Source: Rhynochetos jubatus (Eukaryota > Chordata > Aves > Eurypygiformes > Rhynochetidae). Taken from it: a stretch of DNA of 64,000 bases. Below, one piece after another: positions 13,130 to 25,400 of the stretch. The stretch spans positions 45,727,700 to 45,791,699 of the forward strand of contig CM050648.1 in NCBI GenBank assembly GCA_027574665.1, in the 5' to 3' direction. The stretch's first letter is position 1, and each line of letters opens with the position of its first letter. The notes under the pieces are model-generated. The model did no database searches. It saw only the letters and a list, made by a program, of their open reading frames with translations, and had not been told where the DNA came from. A program made the position numbers and the translations under genes.

Positions 13130-14460
13130 TTCAACACAGCAGTTCTGAAAAGAGTTGGCTAAAGACATTTCTTGTTCCCTGATGCACTCCCTTTCTGCTG
13201 AGTCCAAATATTGGGGAAATTCCAGAAGACCAAAAGGATGATGATATTGTGCTAGTATTCGAGAAGGGCAAAGAAAGCGACCTACAATATCCGGAGACCA
13301 GCCAGCTTGATATCAGATCTAGGCAAAGTGACTGGAAAAATAAGTAAGGAATGAAGGTCAGAAATACAACTTGTGCCATTCCACATGGGTGGCATTTTGA
13401 ACATGTAGCACGCAAGTGGCCACGGGATGTAAGCCCTCCAAAGCTCCAGTGAGAAGCTGGGAGACTAGCTTTAGCCAACAGCTGGGGTTTGATTGAAAAT
13501 CATACATCTTTCGTATGAAAAAACAGCCATTTTCACTACCAGTAATGTACCCTTTAAGCAGAATACAATACAATATTTCTGAGAACTAACTTTGTGAACT
13601 ACAGTTTGAGCTTTTTACTACTGGAGAATCATAACTAGAGTATTTCTAGCAGGATTTGAAAGTAAACACTCATGCCATTAAATGGTTTCACCAGTGACAG
13701 AAGAACAGGTTAAAAAAATAATGTAAGAAATTGTGTGGATACCACAAATTCAAGCAAATTTGTGACTAAAAGAGGACAGGCTTGACATACACATGAACTG
13801 CATGGTTAGCTGGGCATACTCAAACAAAGACCTGCGTACAGCACAAATACTTCCTTGTGTTTAGGTAGAAGAAACACAAATGGTAGCTGGAGAGTGGGAA
13901 ACTGGGTCTCAGAAAACAACAGCTACAGAAGTTACGAAATCATACTGGACAATCAATTCAACGTGAGTCCCAGCATCACGCCGTGACCGAAGCCAAAGCA
14001 GACTCAAACACTTAATTACAGGCCTTGAACATACAGGAGGCTGAGTACCGAACTGGAGCTGGTCAATGGATTTCATGAGACTAAAACTGGAAGAACACAT
14101 ACAGAGTAGCTGTCCTTGTTCTTAGGAGCATGATGAAAAGTTTGAGAGGGTGCAGTACCAAGCCATACAAATCACTTGAAGACTGGAGAAAATGCTTTAG
14201 AGAGCCTTAAAGAGCTCAATCTGTTTATGTTATGAAAAATCGTGAGGCAGCATGATTTGCTATGCAAGTGCCAGAGAGGGAAAATGCCACATACTAAAAA
14301 GTTCTTTAATCTAATGGAGAAAGGCTTTACAAGAAACAAAAGAGGGGAACTGAAGCCAGACAAGCTCAGATTTGGAAGAAAAGCGACTTTTAAAAATTTG
14401 GAAGTGGAATTAAGGACAAACTCTCAAGGCAAGTGATAGATTCTCTCATCCGCATGTTTT
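13130..14460 (+). mobile_element. Ancient CR1-type LINE remnant with reverse-transcriptase segment
   Basis: This is a heavily decayed, longer CR1 (or CR1/L3-like) copy in plus orientation. Near 13205-13330 the order of blocks follows the LINE reverse-transcriptase region: a segment like 'ccagaagac', then 'gagaagggcaaagaaagcgac', then 'agaccagccagcttgat' and a degraded 'ccaggcaaaa'. Near 13940-14000 a block like 'gacaatcaattcaacgtgag' fits the following CR1 ORF2 stretch, and at 14205-14450 the blocks around 'aaagagctcaatctgttta', 'gaagccagacaagctcagattt' and 'gtgatagattct' fit the ORF2 C-terminus. Frames are broken throughout. The exact borders and the intervening 13360-13900 are uncertain. 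Confidence 0.7.
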
Positions 14461-15245
14461 CCAATTAAGACCAGAGGACTTTCTGAAAAATAAATGGAAA
14501 TTAATATGTGCTCACAAACAAGCAGTCATCTTAATACAGCAAAAATGCTGAAATTCTGTAACTTGCAGTCACAAACAGAAGTTAATAAATGGTTAGGGGT
14601 TTTTTTTATCTGCACTTAAACTCTATGGATCCATTCTCTCTCAGGAAACACGACTGAAAGGGGGTGCTATCAGTCACTTATAACTAATTCACGTAACCCC
14701 CGCCCCTCTTTTTAAGTGAGGTGCTCACTGTAGTTATTGTTTCACACCCATTTCACAGTTGTGTTCTATTTGTTCATATTTGCTGTCATCCACAGTTTCA
14801 GCACTCATCCATGAATACGGCTGCCTTCAAACCAAAGTAAAATGAACAAGAAAAGAGGAAAAGGTGGTTATAAAGAAACAGCAAGAACAAACAAAAAACC
14901 ATCTGCACACCCATAAATTAAACCTTAATTGTCCTACAATCTGCTGGAAACACCATTTCCCCAGGGGACACTGGAAATCAAGGAGTTGTGGAAAGTCTAG
15001 ATGAAGGCTATTTAAAACGTGTTCTTTACCCCTTACATTTGAACGCTTTGATGACTGAGACATTATAAACAACCGTGTTTAGCTGAACCGCAACATGAGC
15101 TCAGAAGACGATCAAGAAAGCATTAAATGCAAGTCAGGCAACAAACACAGAGAACATGAACTTCGGTTGTACCCCTGTGTGGGCCATATATACACACATC
15201 TAAGTGTACACCTTCACACAGCAGTATGAGTGTAATGCTCCTTAC

Positions 15246-15346
15246 CTGAGGGGATTTTAGCATCTGAAACGCACTGATGCCTCCAAAAGCTAATGGCAGA
15301 TCTTTCTCTGTTCTGCAGGCGACATAACCGCTCAGCTAGCCCGCCC
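15246..15346 (-). CDS. SPIDR: SPIDR internal exon (101 bp)
   Basis: This is a short internal SPIDR exon. On the minus strand the acceptor is tttatcctccgcag (AG at 15348-15347) and the donor is CAG|GTAAG. The exon has one leading base, 33 full codons and one trailing base. The leading G completes an Arg codon begun by the exon at 26193-26449 (AG+G), and the trailing G joins AT of the exon at 1101-1320 to give Asp. The peptide opens GGLAERLCRLQNRERSAIS and continues FWRHQCVSDAKIPS. Human SPIDR, as I recall it, has GGLAERLNGLQNRERSAIS then LWRHQC at this position, so identity is very high in the first 25 residues and drops in the last eight. The exon is too short to stand out as an open frame and was found by searching for the predicted junction. 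Confidence 0.95.
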
Positions 15347-15367
15347 CTGCGGAGGATAAAGGAATGC

Positions 15368-15404
15368 TCAGTTTTGCCAAGAATCAGCATTCAGTTTTGC
15401 CAAG
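15368..15404. repeat. SPIDR: Imperfect 23 bp direct duplication beside the exon acceptor
   Basis: The 14-base word tcagttttgccaag occurs at 15368-15381 and again at 15391-15404, with the preceding gaat also partly repeated. On the SPIDR strand the pair lies 22 to 58 bases upstream of the 3' splice site of the 101 bp exon, which is where branch points usually sit. Whether it affects branch-point choice cannot be seen from sequence alone. Confidence 0.8.
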
Positions 15405-16635
15405 TGACAAGCCATAGCAGAGATGGAATATGTATGCTTTGACCCTTAGACACAGGAGAACGCAGTAAAATCACATTCTGCAAATTAGTTCTGCTAATTG
15501 TGATTTTTCAGTGGATATACCCCCAGTGGAACACACACTTAGGGTCAATACACACAGTAAAACATTTTCACAGTCTGGGGGTCCACAATCAACACCTTTT
15601 CAGTCCTGCCTCCAACACAAGGATCGTACCTAAAGGTTCCCAACATTTCTTCACACTTATGCATGTATCCTGATAGGTACTACAGGCAATTGTGAATTCA
15701 AAACAAACCAGTGTAACCACCAGTTATAACAGGTTAGGGTTTGCTGGGGCTTTTTTCTCTCACAGATTTGTTTGTCTGTTGGCAAGGAGTGATCACAAAA
15801 ATATTCTTTTACCCATACTTGACCCTATGATTCATTTCACATGCTGGGTCAAGTGTGCAGTTTCAGTGGTCTGAACGCTCTCCAAGATGGAATTAATTTA
15901 GCATTCCCAAGGTGAGGAGCAGAGGAGTGGCATCTAGCACAAATACACTTAAGGTAACACTAAAGCAATTCCTGTGCCTGGATTCAAAGCCAAAAGACAG
16001 AATATTTCACTTTAAGAACAAAAAGTCAAATGTGTTAGAAGCTGTCTTTGGGCTACTACAAGGAGCTTGAGACTACTGTGGGAGTATATGAGCTTTCCTT
16101 GGCTTCAGAGAAGTTATTTGCATGAAAAGCTACTTCATTCTTTCCTTACAGTATAAGTTTTTCCACGACTACCATCCAGCATATCAGTAAAGATTTCTGC
16201 TAAGGTGAAATGCATCCTTGGGTTAAACTAGTTCAAGAATCAACAGAGAAAACATACAACTACCTTATTATTTGTGCACATGAATAGGGTTTTTTTTTTC
16301 TTGTTTGTTTTAGAAAAAATAAACCAATAGCTTGGTAAAGCTCACATTGCAAATGTGAAAATCACACCTGTGGAAACCAAGAAGGAGCTAAGAAGGCTAA
16401 GTAGCACTTAAGGTAGGCTGTAAAAAATCTCTCTTTGGTTAGCAGTTACTAAGCAATTTCACCTGCAGGCAAGTCAGCAGGATACATGAAAAGCAGTTAG
16501 CAGTCCCAGCTGAATTTCTAGTGAACAACTGTATACTTTGCAAAATCATAGCTATTGCAAGAATTATTAGTTGGAGTGTCTAAAGGTCTTAGTGAAGATC
16601 ACTGAACAAACACTCTGAAATACAGGAATATTGTA

Positions 16636-16667
16636 TTATGGATCATTCGATCCAAAATGATCCATAA
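16636..16667. repeat. Inverted repeat, 11 bp arms with 10-base loop
   Basis: The arm ttatggatcat (16636-16646) is matched by its exact reverse complement at 16657-16667, leaving a 10-base loop. It could form a short hairpin in RNA or DNA, but the stem is too short for a microRNA precursor and the flanks do not extend the pairing. Confidence 0.75.
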
Positions 16668-18167
16668 AAGTTATGAGGTTTACATTACTGCAGTCTCCTC
16701 CATGGCTGGTGTGGTTCAGAGACAGAAGAGAGAAACTCAGACTCTAAACTGCCATCTTTCAGAGGAGGAAAAAATCCCCAAACCCCCAGTATAAAGAACC
16801 ACACCCAACAAGCTATAAAAGACGTATTAAGGAGGAAAACAAACAAAAATATTTAGGAAATCTGTAGCTCCAGTGAACTTCCAGCTAAGCTTAACAATCC
16901 TGCTGTCAGCATGGATTTAAAGACACAGGGGCAACTAGTTCAGAGAAGTGCAATGAAAGCGTTGGTACCAAGAGCAGCACAGTCAAGCACCGGTCTCCAT
17001 ACAGAATAATTTAGCCTGCTGATAAGTGTTATCAGTTGTGCAAACTCCAGCAAACTGCCCGCACGGTTTCTCTTCTTGCCAGGGAACCGTTCTCAGATGC
17101 AGCTGTAATTCAGCTTGGCTGCACGGTCTACCCGAGCCATGCTAGAACACGGTTCAGCTCGGCTAGGCTCAGAAATGCTACAGTTAAACACATTTGGAGG
17201 TTGGTTGCTTGCTTAGGTCTGGTATGCATGAGTCTGCAACTGAACTCTGTGCTTGGGTTATAGCTAGTAGCTCAAAAAACTGTCTTGCTGAAAGATAACA
17301 ATTCAGCAGTAGTGTTATAAAGCCCTACTCCATTCCCTCCATAAAGAACAGTCAAAGAAATGTCTTTTTGTTCTTCAAATATTGCTGAAAAGCCTGAAGG
17401 TACCTGCACAAGAGACCAACTATTACAGGCTCACAGTCTAATTTTCCCCCTTTCCCCTGAACAGGGTTATGGTTGTGGCCAATCAGTTCCTACTCCTCTA
17501 AGCCCACTGCTGTTTCACTGATGGCAGGAACATCCTGCAGCATGAAGGAAAGCAAGTTCCTGGTTCCGCAGCTATTGCACACAACAGTAACACACCATTC
17601 CTGTCTCAGGCCTGATACGCCTCCCAGGGAGGGTCTCTCTGACACTTACAACTTTGTTACTAATTTGGTAACCATGACTGCATTAGCATAGTAGCTATAA
17701 CAAAGGTCCATGAAAAGTAAAAATGTGCCTTTCCTCAGCAGCCCATTGTGCTAATAAAATTCATTGATATGTATTAATCATCATCCTTCCATTCACATTC
17801 CAAATGCAGTTAAAACTAGTTTAAACAGAAAACACCATAAAGCATTTTGCATCTGCTCGGTTGTAGAATGTAAAATATAACCAAGAATGCATTTATGAGA
17901 GGCTTTCTGGTCACTGGAAATATTTATCTTATAATGTCTGTTTGATACATTGTGAAATTGGAAAGTACAATTCATGGACATGCCATGTACAAAAGGAATT
18001 TCTATGGCAATAGAGCTGGTAGATTATGGTTTGTTTCTTTTAAAAGGTAGAAACAAAGAATTTAAACACCATCCCAAATCCAGGAGGATCAACTCTCCTT
18101 TTAGCTCAAACACATAAAACAAAGAAAAAGGTGTTTTCTGTTACATATTCTAACAGATTTGATGACA

Positions 18168-18289
18168 ACAGCAACTAGTAATTCACTCTCAGCAGCCTGG
18201 TCTAGTGGAAGGTGTCCCTGCCCATGGCAGGGGGGTTGGAACTGGATGGTCTTTAAGGTCCCTTCCAACCCAAACCATCCTGTGATTCT
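18168..18289 (+). mobile_element. CR1 LINE fragment with variant 5' junction
   Basis: This is a plus-strand CR1 3' end beginning at the block agcagcctggtctag and ending with the usual ccttccaacccaaacc and tgtgattct. Directly before it lies a 20-base word, acagcaactagt-aattcact, at 18168-18187 that is not part of the usual CR1 3' sequence. The same word occurs at 61377-61396 at the equivalent point of another copy. The normal block of about 75 bases between 'ggaacagg' and 'gagcaacc' is absent here. Confidence 0.9.
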
Positions 18290-18607
18290 CATACAGGACA
18301 GGTGCCCACCCTGCTGAAAACACCTGTGTCTGTGCTGTGAGATACTGTGAACTATACGGCCAGAATCACTCGCGGCTGTGCAGACAGAGAGAAGGGTTAC
18401 ACAGAGCTTCCACAAAGCAGAGCATGGTATTAAGCAGGTGCCAGCTTCAGTGTAAGAACCAACTCCATGTTTTGAAGAAAAAGCTAAATGGTTGAAACTA
18501 CTATTATTTTATTCCCAAATTACACATCTGTGGATTGTTAAATACCTGATGAGCTTTTATATTCAGTCTTTGGTAGTTAACTGGGTTTACTGCAACTAAA
18601 AGTTGTC

Positions 18608-18624
18608 TTTTTTTTTTTTTTTTT
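18608..18624 (+). repeat. T17 homopolymer
   Basis: An uninterrupted run of 17 T on the plus strand, which is A17 on the SPIDR strand. The flanking bases show no obvious retroposed body or hexamer. Confidence 0.9.
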
Positions 18625-19439
18625 GAGAGGTTTTCTTGGCATGAGTGGTGGAGACTGGATTCTACAGCACCAGGTCTTGGTTAACCTGCTGTCTCTATTT
18701 GTTTGCACATCTAGCCACTTCAAGTAGTTTAAAAAAAGATATTCAGTTCCTTCTTCTGCACAGGTCTAGCCCTTATGATGCATTCAATTGTCCTCTGTGA
18801 CTAACCTAACATCTGGTGTGTTCATCTACCTACCTAGAGCTGGCAAATATATTTTGATTACTAATGTATGATTTCTGTGATCAAGGGAGCTGACAAACAG
18901 TATTTAAACAACAAAAACCTGTAATTTGAGATGCATACTTTATTGACCAGCACTTCAAACTTGCCCCCAAAATGTTTTAATACGAGCAAACTGAACACAT
19001 TAGGCAAATTGTTAATGCAAAAGCTGTTCAGTGAAACCAAACTGCTCAGATACAATCTCGACTGCCCACGACCTTTTTATTTTTAATCATGAAACTTTCA
19101 GAACAACTTTTTTGTTCCTTTAAATCCCTAAAGGCAGATTTAACAAGCAGAAATCCATGTCCTATTTCCCTACGAAATCTGAGCTTGTTGAAATACTGTA
19201 TTTAGAAAAACACATTGCCATTACTGTCTATGTCCAACACGATCCACACGAAAGACAGCTTTGATGACCATTAAGCAAAGCTCAGTTTCTCGTGGTTGTC
19301 CCTTTTCACAACCTTCAACAGCAGGACTGAAGAGTTTTGAGACACCATGTGACAAGTATCACCAAAAGGTAACACTGAGCCTGATCTGTGACACTCGGGC
19401 TGCTGGTGCCTAGCTTCCAACTCCATTGAGGCTAATAGG

Positions 19440-19467
19440 AAAAAAAAATGGGGGGGGGGGGGGGGGG
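19440..19467 (+). repeat. A-run followed by G18 homopolymer
   Basis: Nine A, one T and then 18 consecutive G (19450-19467). Runs of this kind are unstable in length and can form guanine quadruplexes. The count may also be affected by sequencing or assembly error. Confidence 0.85.
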
Positions 19468-19823
19468 CAGAATAGCATTAGTGAGTAGGCTGTGTTTTGA
19501 AAAGTAATCTTCAATCTTCCTGAAGTGCTGAAGATGTCTCTATGTTTATTTATTAAGGTTTTCATTCAGCAGGGTACTTACAAAAATAACCCCACATTCA
19601 TCCAAGTTTGCTCCTTTCCAGACTCCAGCTGAATTTAAGAACAGTGAACACTGAAGCATCCCATTATCAAGTTGTCTCCTCACACACAATATACTCAGGA
19701 CCCCATGTATTTCAAAACTATAGGTTACACAAATGTATATCCCCTCATCTCAGGACTGTGCAGATTCCTTCCTTCTCTCTTTTCAGAACAAGGACAGAAC
19801 TCTTCTATTTCATAGCATTATAG

Positions 19824-20041
19824 ATCACAGAATGGTTTGGGTTGGAAGGGACCTTAAAGACCATCTAGTTCCAACCCCCCTGACACAGGCAGGGACACCC
19901 TCCACTAGACCAGGTTGCTCAGAGCCTCATCCAGCCTGGCCTTGGACACTGCCAGGGATGGGGCACCCACAGCTTCTCTGGGCAACCTGTTCCAGTGCCT
20001 CACCACCCTCTCCAGGAAAAATTTCTTCCTGATGTCCAGGT
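19824..20041 (-). mobile_element. CR1 LINE, 5'-truncated 3' end
   Basis: This is a minus-strand CR1 copy of the same young type as the one at 8.9 kb. Read on the plus strand it starts with cacagaatggtttgggttgg and continues through the complements of the 'gcaggg', 'aacctggtctag', 'ccagcctggcct' and 'gggcaacctgttccag' blocks to tttcttcctgatgtcc. It lies about 490 bases from the CR1 copy at 20.5-21.1 kb and in the same orientation, but that copy belongs to a different subfamily, so the two are separate insertions. Confidence 0.95.
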
Positions 20042-20527
20042 TAACCAGTGAAGTAACAGACTTCTGCAGCACTCAGCTGTCCATTTCCACTCCATTGAGG
20101 TGCTTGCTAAAGAAGAAAACGCGACCCCATAGCATGCTGGCATTTAATATATCAACACTACAAACCCATCAGCTATTATCAGCTAGTTTACAGCTTTCGA
20201 ATAACAAGTAACACAGAATGCGGAGTCACTACCAAGTGCTCCTTTAGCATACAAAATAGCACAGGCACATATAAAAGATGCAACTGAAGAATGTTGGCTG
20301 CGCAAGTGCAAGTCATCTTTAGAGGCCCACCTCCTCTCCAGCACAGGAGAGAAGCCGTTTGATTTCATGAAGTAACAAGGGATCAGAAAGTAGTTTTACT
20401 GTTGCAGATCAGCCCCATTCCAACTCTGACTCTACAACTAGATTTATCAACTTTCACCTTGGATGAACCACCATTACCATGATTGCTGGCATTATTCTGT
20501 TTGTTAAATGTGGGCAACTTTTACACG

Positions 20528-21070
20528 TTCACAGAGTGGAAGGGGTTGGAAGGGACCTCTAGAGATCATCTAGTCCAACCCCCCTGCCAGAGCAGGATCA
20601 CCTAGAGCAGATCACACAGGAACAAGTCCAGGCAGCTTTGGACAGTCTCCAGGGAAGGAGACTCCCCCACCTCTCTGGGCAGCCTGTCCCAGGGCTCTGG
20701 CACCCTCACAGGGAAGAAGCGTTTCCTCATGTTCAGGCTGAACCTTCTGCTTTCCAGTTGATGGCCATTGCCCCTAGTCCTGTCACTGGACACCACTGAG
20801 AAGAGCCTGGCCCCATCCTCCTGACACCCACCCTTTAGATATTGATAAGCATTGATAAGACCCCCCCTCAGCCTCCTCTTCTCCAAGCTAAACAGACCCA
20901 GCTCTCTCAGCCTTCCCTCATATGGAAGGTGCTCCAGGCCCTTCATCATCTCAGGTCCCTGTGCTGGACCCTCTCCAGTACCTCCTTGTCCTTCTTGACC
21001 TGAGGAGCCCAGAACTGGGCACAGCACTCCAGGTGAGGTCGCACCAGCACAGAGTAGAGGGGGAGGAACA
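20528..21070 (-). mobile_element. CR1 LINE, longer copy with ORF2 C-terminus still open
   Basis: This is a minus-strand CR1 fragment of about 540 bases from a subfamily different from its neighbour. Its 3' end reads ggttggaagggacctctagagatcatctagtcc on the plus strand rather than the 'taaagaccatc' type. A frame of 141 codons is open on the minus strand from 21027 to 20602. It encodes the conserved C-terminal end of CR1 ORF2 just after the reverse-transcriptase domain, including [29 protein letters not shown] and NRLP-like WDRLPREV. This is a 5'-truncated transposon remnant, not a host gene; the frame has no endonuclease or catalytic domain. Confidence 0.95.
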
Positions 21071-22417
21071 ATTTTTCTATGTGACAGAACAAAGCAGTAA
21101 TTTTAAATCCCTATGAATCTTGTCAAGTAATTACACTCTGCTAAAAGTTCTGGGGTCTTTCCCTTGGAAAGGAATCAGTTTTTCCTCCAAACCCACAATT
21201 TCCACATTAAATCAACAGCATCTGAAGTACGCAGCCAAAATGAAAGGAAATGGGAAGATCTGTGTTATAAACACAAATGATAATTTAGAACACACAGCTG
21301 TCAAGGGCCAGTTGTGTCTTCCAACATCAAAATACAGAGAAAAGACCTTCCACATTTATTTGTAAAAATATAGAGTAGACAGGCAATGCAGTGATTTAGG
21401 TAAATGTGCCAGATGCTGGATTTTCTTGCACACCAGTTGCTTACATTTCAATGCTCTCATCTACTGCACCCACCCAGGGAGGTTTTGGTGATTTTTTGTT
21501 TGGTTGGTTTTTTGTTTGTTTTTTACTCTATACAAATCAACAAGGCAGATATACCAAAAGCTTTTTCTACAGTCTTAAGGATTCAAGGATTTGGAGCCTT
21601 TCTTGAAAGGGTTCAGTAAGCCAAAAGTCTTTGAGTCCATGTAGTCTCTCACCACAAAGAAGATCACCACCATAACACATTATATGGAACAGTGGTACCA
21701 TTCCAGTAATGGTACTACTAAACCATTCCAACCTGTAAAATACATTGCGGATGAAATTGGATAAATCTATCATTTTAAGGAGGGTGGGACTGGAGTGTGT
21801 TTTGTACTAAATATAGGGGTTTTTTTCCTCTTAACAGGAAATCTTGCTCAGTGAAACCATCCACTCCTTAAAAAAAAAAAAAGGCATTATAACTTGCAGT
21901 AAGTGCAAAATAATTTGCCTGTGTACATTTCCAGTGATTACAAGTGGTCCACCTATAGTGCAGACATGATATTCTTCTGTTGTAATCTCCTAATCTGACA
22001 AGAAATTCACTAGCAAGGAAAACTTAATCCAATGGTTAACATAAGCATAAGAACATGACAGTCAGTCAAAAGGGCTAGTGTGTTGCTGCTACACCCTCAT
22101 GCTATTTGTGTACGCAACTAGGAAAGAACAGACCCAATTTTAGAGTAAAAGCCTGCTTCATTTGTGCCAGCTCCTTCCTCCCTTGGTAATTTCCTTTATT
22201 TTCAGGATCTCAGTTGGCCTTATGTGACAGAAATGGTTTTCGTTTTACTGCACGTAGTACCAGGACGTTCTGTAGTTTTCTCCTCTTTTGATAACACAGG
22301 TTAACTTTAGCAGATCAGATTTGTACGTGGTTTGCATACAAGTAGAGATAAGATAATTAAGCAGAATTTCCCAAGATTTTATTTTACTATTAAACTAAAA
22401 AGACCCAATCAAATATT

Positions 22418-22450
22418 AAAAAAAAAAAAAACAACCAAACAAACAAAAAG
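22418..22450 (+). repeat. Poly(A) and A/C-rich tract
   Basis: Fourteen A followed by caaccaaacaaacaaaaag. This A/C-rich low-complexity pattern recurs in the window near 30017, 42150, 49948 and 55441, always as short runs. No body of a retroposed element is recognisable next to it. Confidence 0.75.
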
Positions 22451-25400
22451 CTAAAGCTGCTGTTCTTCACAACTAAAACCTCTTGCAACGTGACAGATTT
22501 AGAAGTAGGGTTATTGTTATGTAACTCAAGATATCTATTTCCTGCACTGAAACTCAGACATCTTTTTCCTTGATGGAAATAAAATCTTACTAGCAAAGGC
22601 AAACAATTCATAAAGCCTTTAAGAAAGGTTTACTTGTAGACAAGAACAAGCTGAGTGTGTGCATTTTGAGTTTTCTTCTTTATAAATACTGAATGGAGTT
22701 ACTGGTTTAGCCCACGTAACAGACTTTGAAACTTTCAATACCCTCCACTTCTCCCTTCTTTCACTAGGGAACTTTGAGAGACTCAGAACAAGTGCAGTTT
22801 AGACACATCACCCTGCAGCATTAACATGAATTCAAAATCTGAAAAGAAGAGCTTCCTGAAAGTGGGTATTTGCAGTACAGACTCTCTCCCCTCAGCTTTG
22901 CAAATCACTTGCATTATTTTCCCATGCGGTGTTGGCTCAGGCTGAGAAACTGAAACTTTGTGGTGGGATAAAAGGGCAGGAACATCTAAACCCAACACCT
23001 CTTGACCTGATCACCAAAGCAATTCACCTCAGTATCAAGTACCACTAGTAGCACTTCCTTATCAGCTCTCGTAGGTGCAGTACAATGACATTTATCTCCC
23101 AGAGTAACTGGGAAAACAATACTCCTCCCACTCCGTCTCCATCCCCAGTTTTGTTTCAACAAAGGAAGGCAGCTACACAAGATGATGTATGAAACCAGGG
23201 TTTAAGGTGAAGATGCCCGGGAGCAGTGGTACTGATGGCAGTGAATGAAAGAGGGGGTACTTTGCTACTAGCATGACAGACTGGCACCTCCTACAGCACT
23301 GCCCTTCAGGTTCCTTCACACCCTGCCCAGGACCACCACCACACAGACCACCCGCTCTCCGCCGTGGACCATAGTAGAAAGCAGAACAATCTTTACTTAG
23401 GACAATTTTGGAAAAAAAAAACAAACAAACAACATTACAGGGGATATATGAAGACACAGGAGGATTTGGCAGAAGGGCACAGAATAGACCACTCAGTAGG
23501 CATGGTGGGGCAGGAATTGCTTCTGTCACACTGCTCGTCTGCAGACAATGATCACTCACCAAAACACCACGTAAGGCCTGACAGAGGAAGGCTGCAACAC
23601 GCCACTTCAAATTTCACTCATCATAAGCAACGTTGTATATTCTGCGTGTTCTCTTGGGGACATAGATGGGCTTCTCATTTTATTTCTACTCAAAGCTGTT
23701 GAATTTACACTCAAATTTCTAACACTAGGAGTAGCAGAATTTAATCATCCATAATCAGCTTCAAGATTTCTGTTGGTTTGTTACATCTTGAATTTTGTAG
23801 AGTATGACAACTACATCTGTAATAGGATCAAACAAACAATACTCCCATCTAGACAACTAGTTATTTCCATTTTAGCCCCAGGAGGATTCCAGGAGGACAG
23901 GACAGTAGAAAGCAATTTATTTTAATTTTTCCACAGACTGTTACAGCTCTTACTTGTTTGTTTTGTTTGGGGTTGGGTGTTTGTTTGGGGTTTTTCTTTG
24001 AGTTTGCATATAAAAGTGTCCATTGGGGTAACAGAAGTCTAGCTGCACTCAGGTAATACACATAAACGCAGACTGCAGCGTGCCTGAAGAATTTGGAAGA
24101 GACTGTATGGTGTAAGATTTTTTTTTCAGAAAATACAAGCTAAAATTTTTTAAAGATATTCTTTCTACTTTTGAAGACAGATTTAACCATCTCAAACAGC
24201 AGACAGAGGTGAAAATAGAAATAATATCTGTTTTCTTAAAGTGGAAACAAAACCATAGTAGGCCTATTCTACCTGCATTTCCATGAAATAAGCATACTTA
24301 ATACGAACTGTGTTTGAAGTAGAACCTCTCGCACAGGAATTCACATAGGAAGATGGCAGCTCTACCACCTGCACCCACGCTCCCTTAGACTCCCGCCTGG
24401 AAAGAGACAGTCCAGCTAAGCAGAGACTCTCCACTTTTCTACCTACTGCGCAGATCCAAGTGGTCCAAGCAGGAACCCATGGATCCACCCTGCAGAATGA
24501 TTTTTCTGCTGTGGTTGCAGTCTGAAGCAGAGGTGGGAAGGAAGGAGAAAGCACAAGCCAACAACTGCTGTGTAACTTTCAGCTGCATAACCAGAAACGG
24601 CCTTCAATCCACAGGACTGAAAGCCTGAGCTTTCCTATCAAGGATGCAGATTCACATCCACTGTTAGCACACCAATGAAAACGGTCTCCATCAACAGTAA
24701 AAGGAAGGATGGGAAAGAGACACATGGAATTAATGCCCTGAATAGGAAGAGTGAAAAGATGACAATTACCTAGACAAGGAAAATAACCAATAAACAAAAC
24801 TCATAACTGTGGCATTTCCTGCCTGCTTCCCTGTTCCCAAAGGGACCCAAGGTGGAACCACAGGATGGAAGAGTGAAAAAACCCTGCAAGGTCTGCTTCT
24901 CTGGCCACTCCAGATAGATGACATTCTATACCGCTATCATTTGTTTGAGATTCTTTTTGCTTTTAAAGCTGTTTGTTCTCTTATATGATTGTTTCAGCAT
25001 ATCTTTGTTGTAAAACCTATTTTTGCACTAAGGTTGTTGATAGTAGAGGTCAGCTCGTAGGTGCAGATTTGAGTCGTATTTAAGCCAAACAAGCCCTAAC
25101 CCTGGGATGTTATTGCAGCAGCCAAAAGTTTTTATGGCTTCAGAAAACTACTGGACAAACTCATGAAATGACAAACCCACTGAGGGGAACAAACAGCTCC
25201 TGAGCACTGATCTGCTGAAAACTGGAAGTGCATCTGCTCAAAATACCACTATACACTTGTCCTATTCTTATTACCTTCACACATACTTGATTTTGGCCAC
25301 TAACAGGCATTTTCGGGGGTTACAGCTTTGGTCTGACTCAGTTCAGAGTGTCTTTATGTTTTTAAATTAACAAGAAATAAAGCTTGATTGCACAAGTAAA

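Larger units (their letters stand above)
1321..15245 (-). other. SPIDR: SPIDR intron (13.9 kb)
   Basis: This intron lies between two SPIDR exons, with donor GTAAG at 15245 downwards and acceptor AG at 1322-1321, phase 1. Most of it is unremarkable AT-rich DNA. Contents I can support are a poly(A)-ending segment near 2560-2600, a tandem duplication plus palindrome near 6.8 kb, a young CR1 at 8.9-9.1 kb, a T/G-rich tract near 10.9 kb, a 20 bp palindrome at 12.3 kb and an old CR1 at 13.1-14.5 kb. The stretches 2.6-6.8, 7.0-8.9 and 9.2-10.9 kb show nothing I can name. A somewhat GC-richer part at 11.0-12.0 kb has overlapping open frames on both strands but no recognisable protein. Confidence 0.85.

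Noticed and set aside
20602-21027. 141-codon minus-strand frame as a host gene
   Set aside because: It encodes the C-terminal end of CR1 ORF2 and lies within a truncated CR1 copy.
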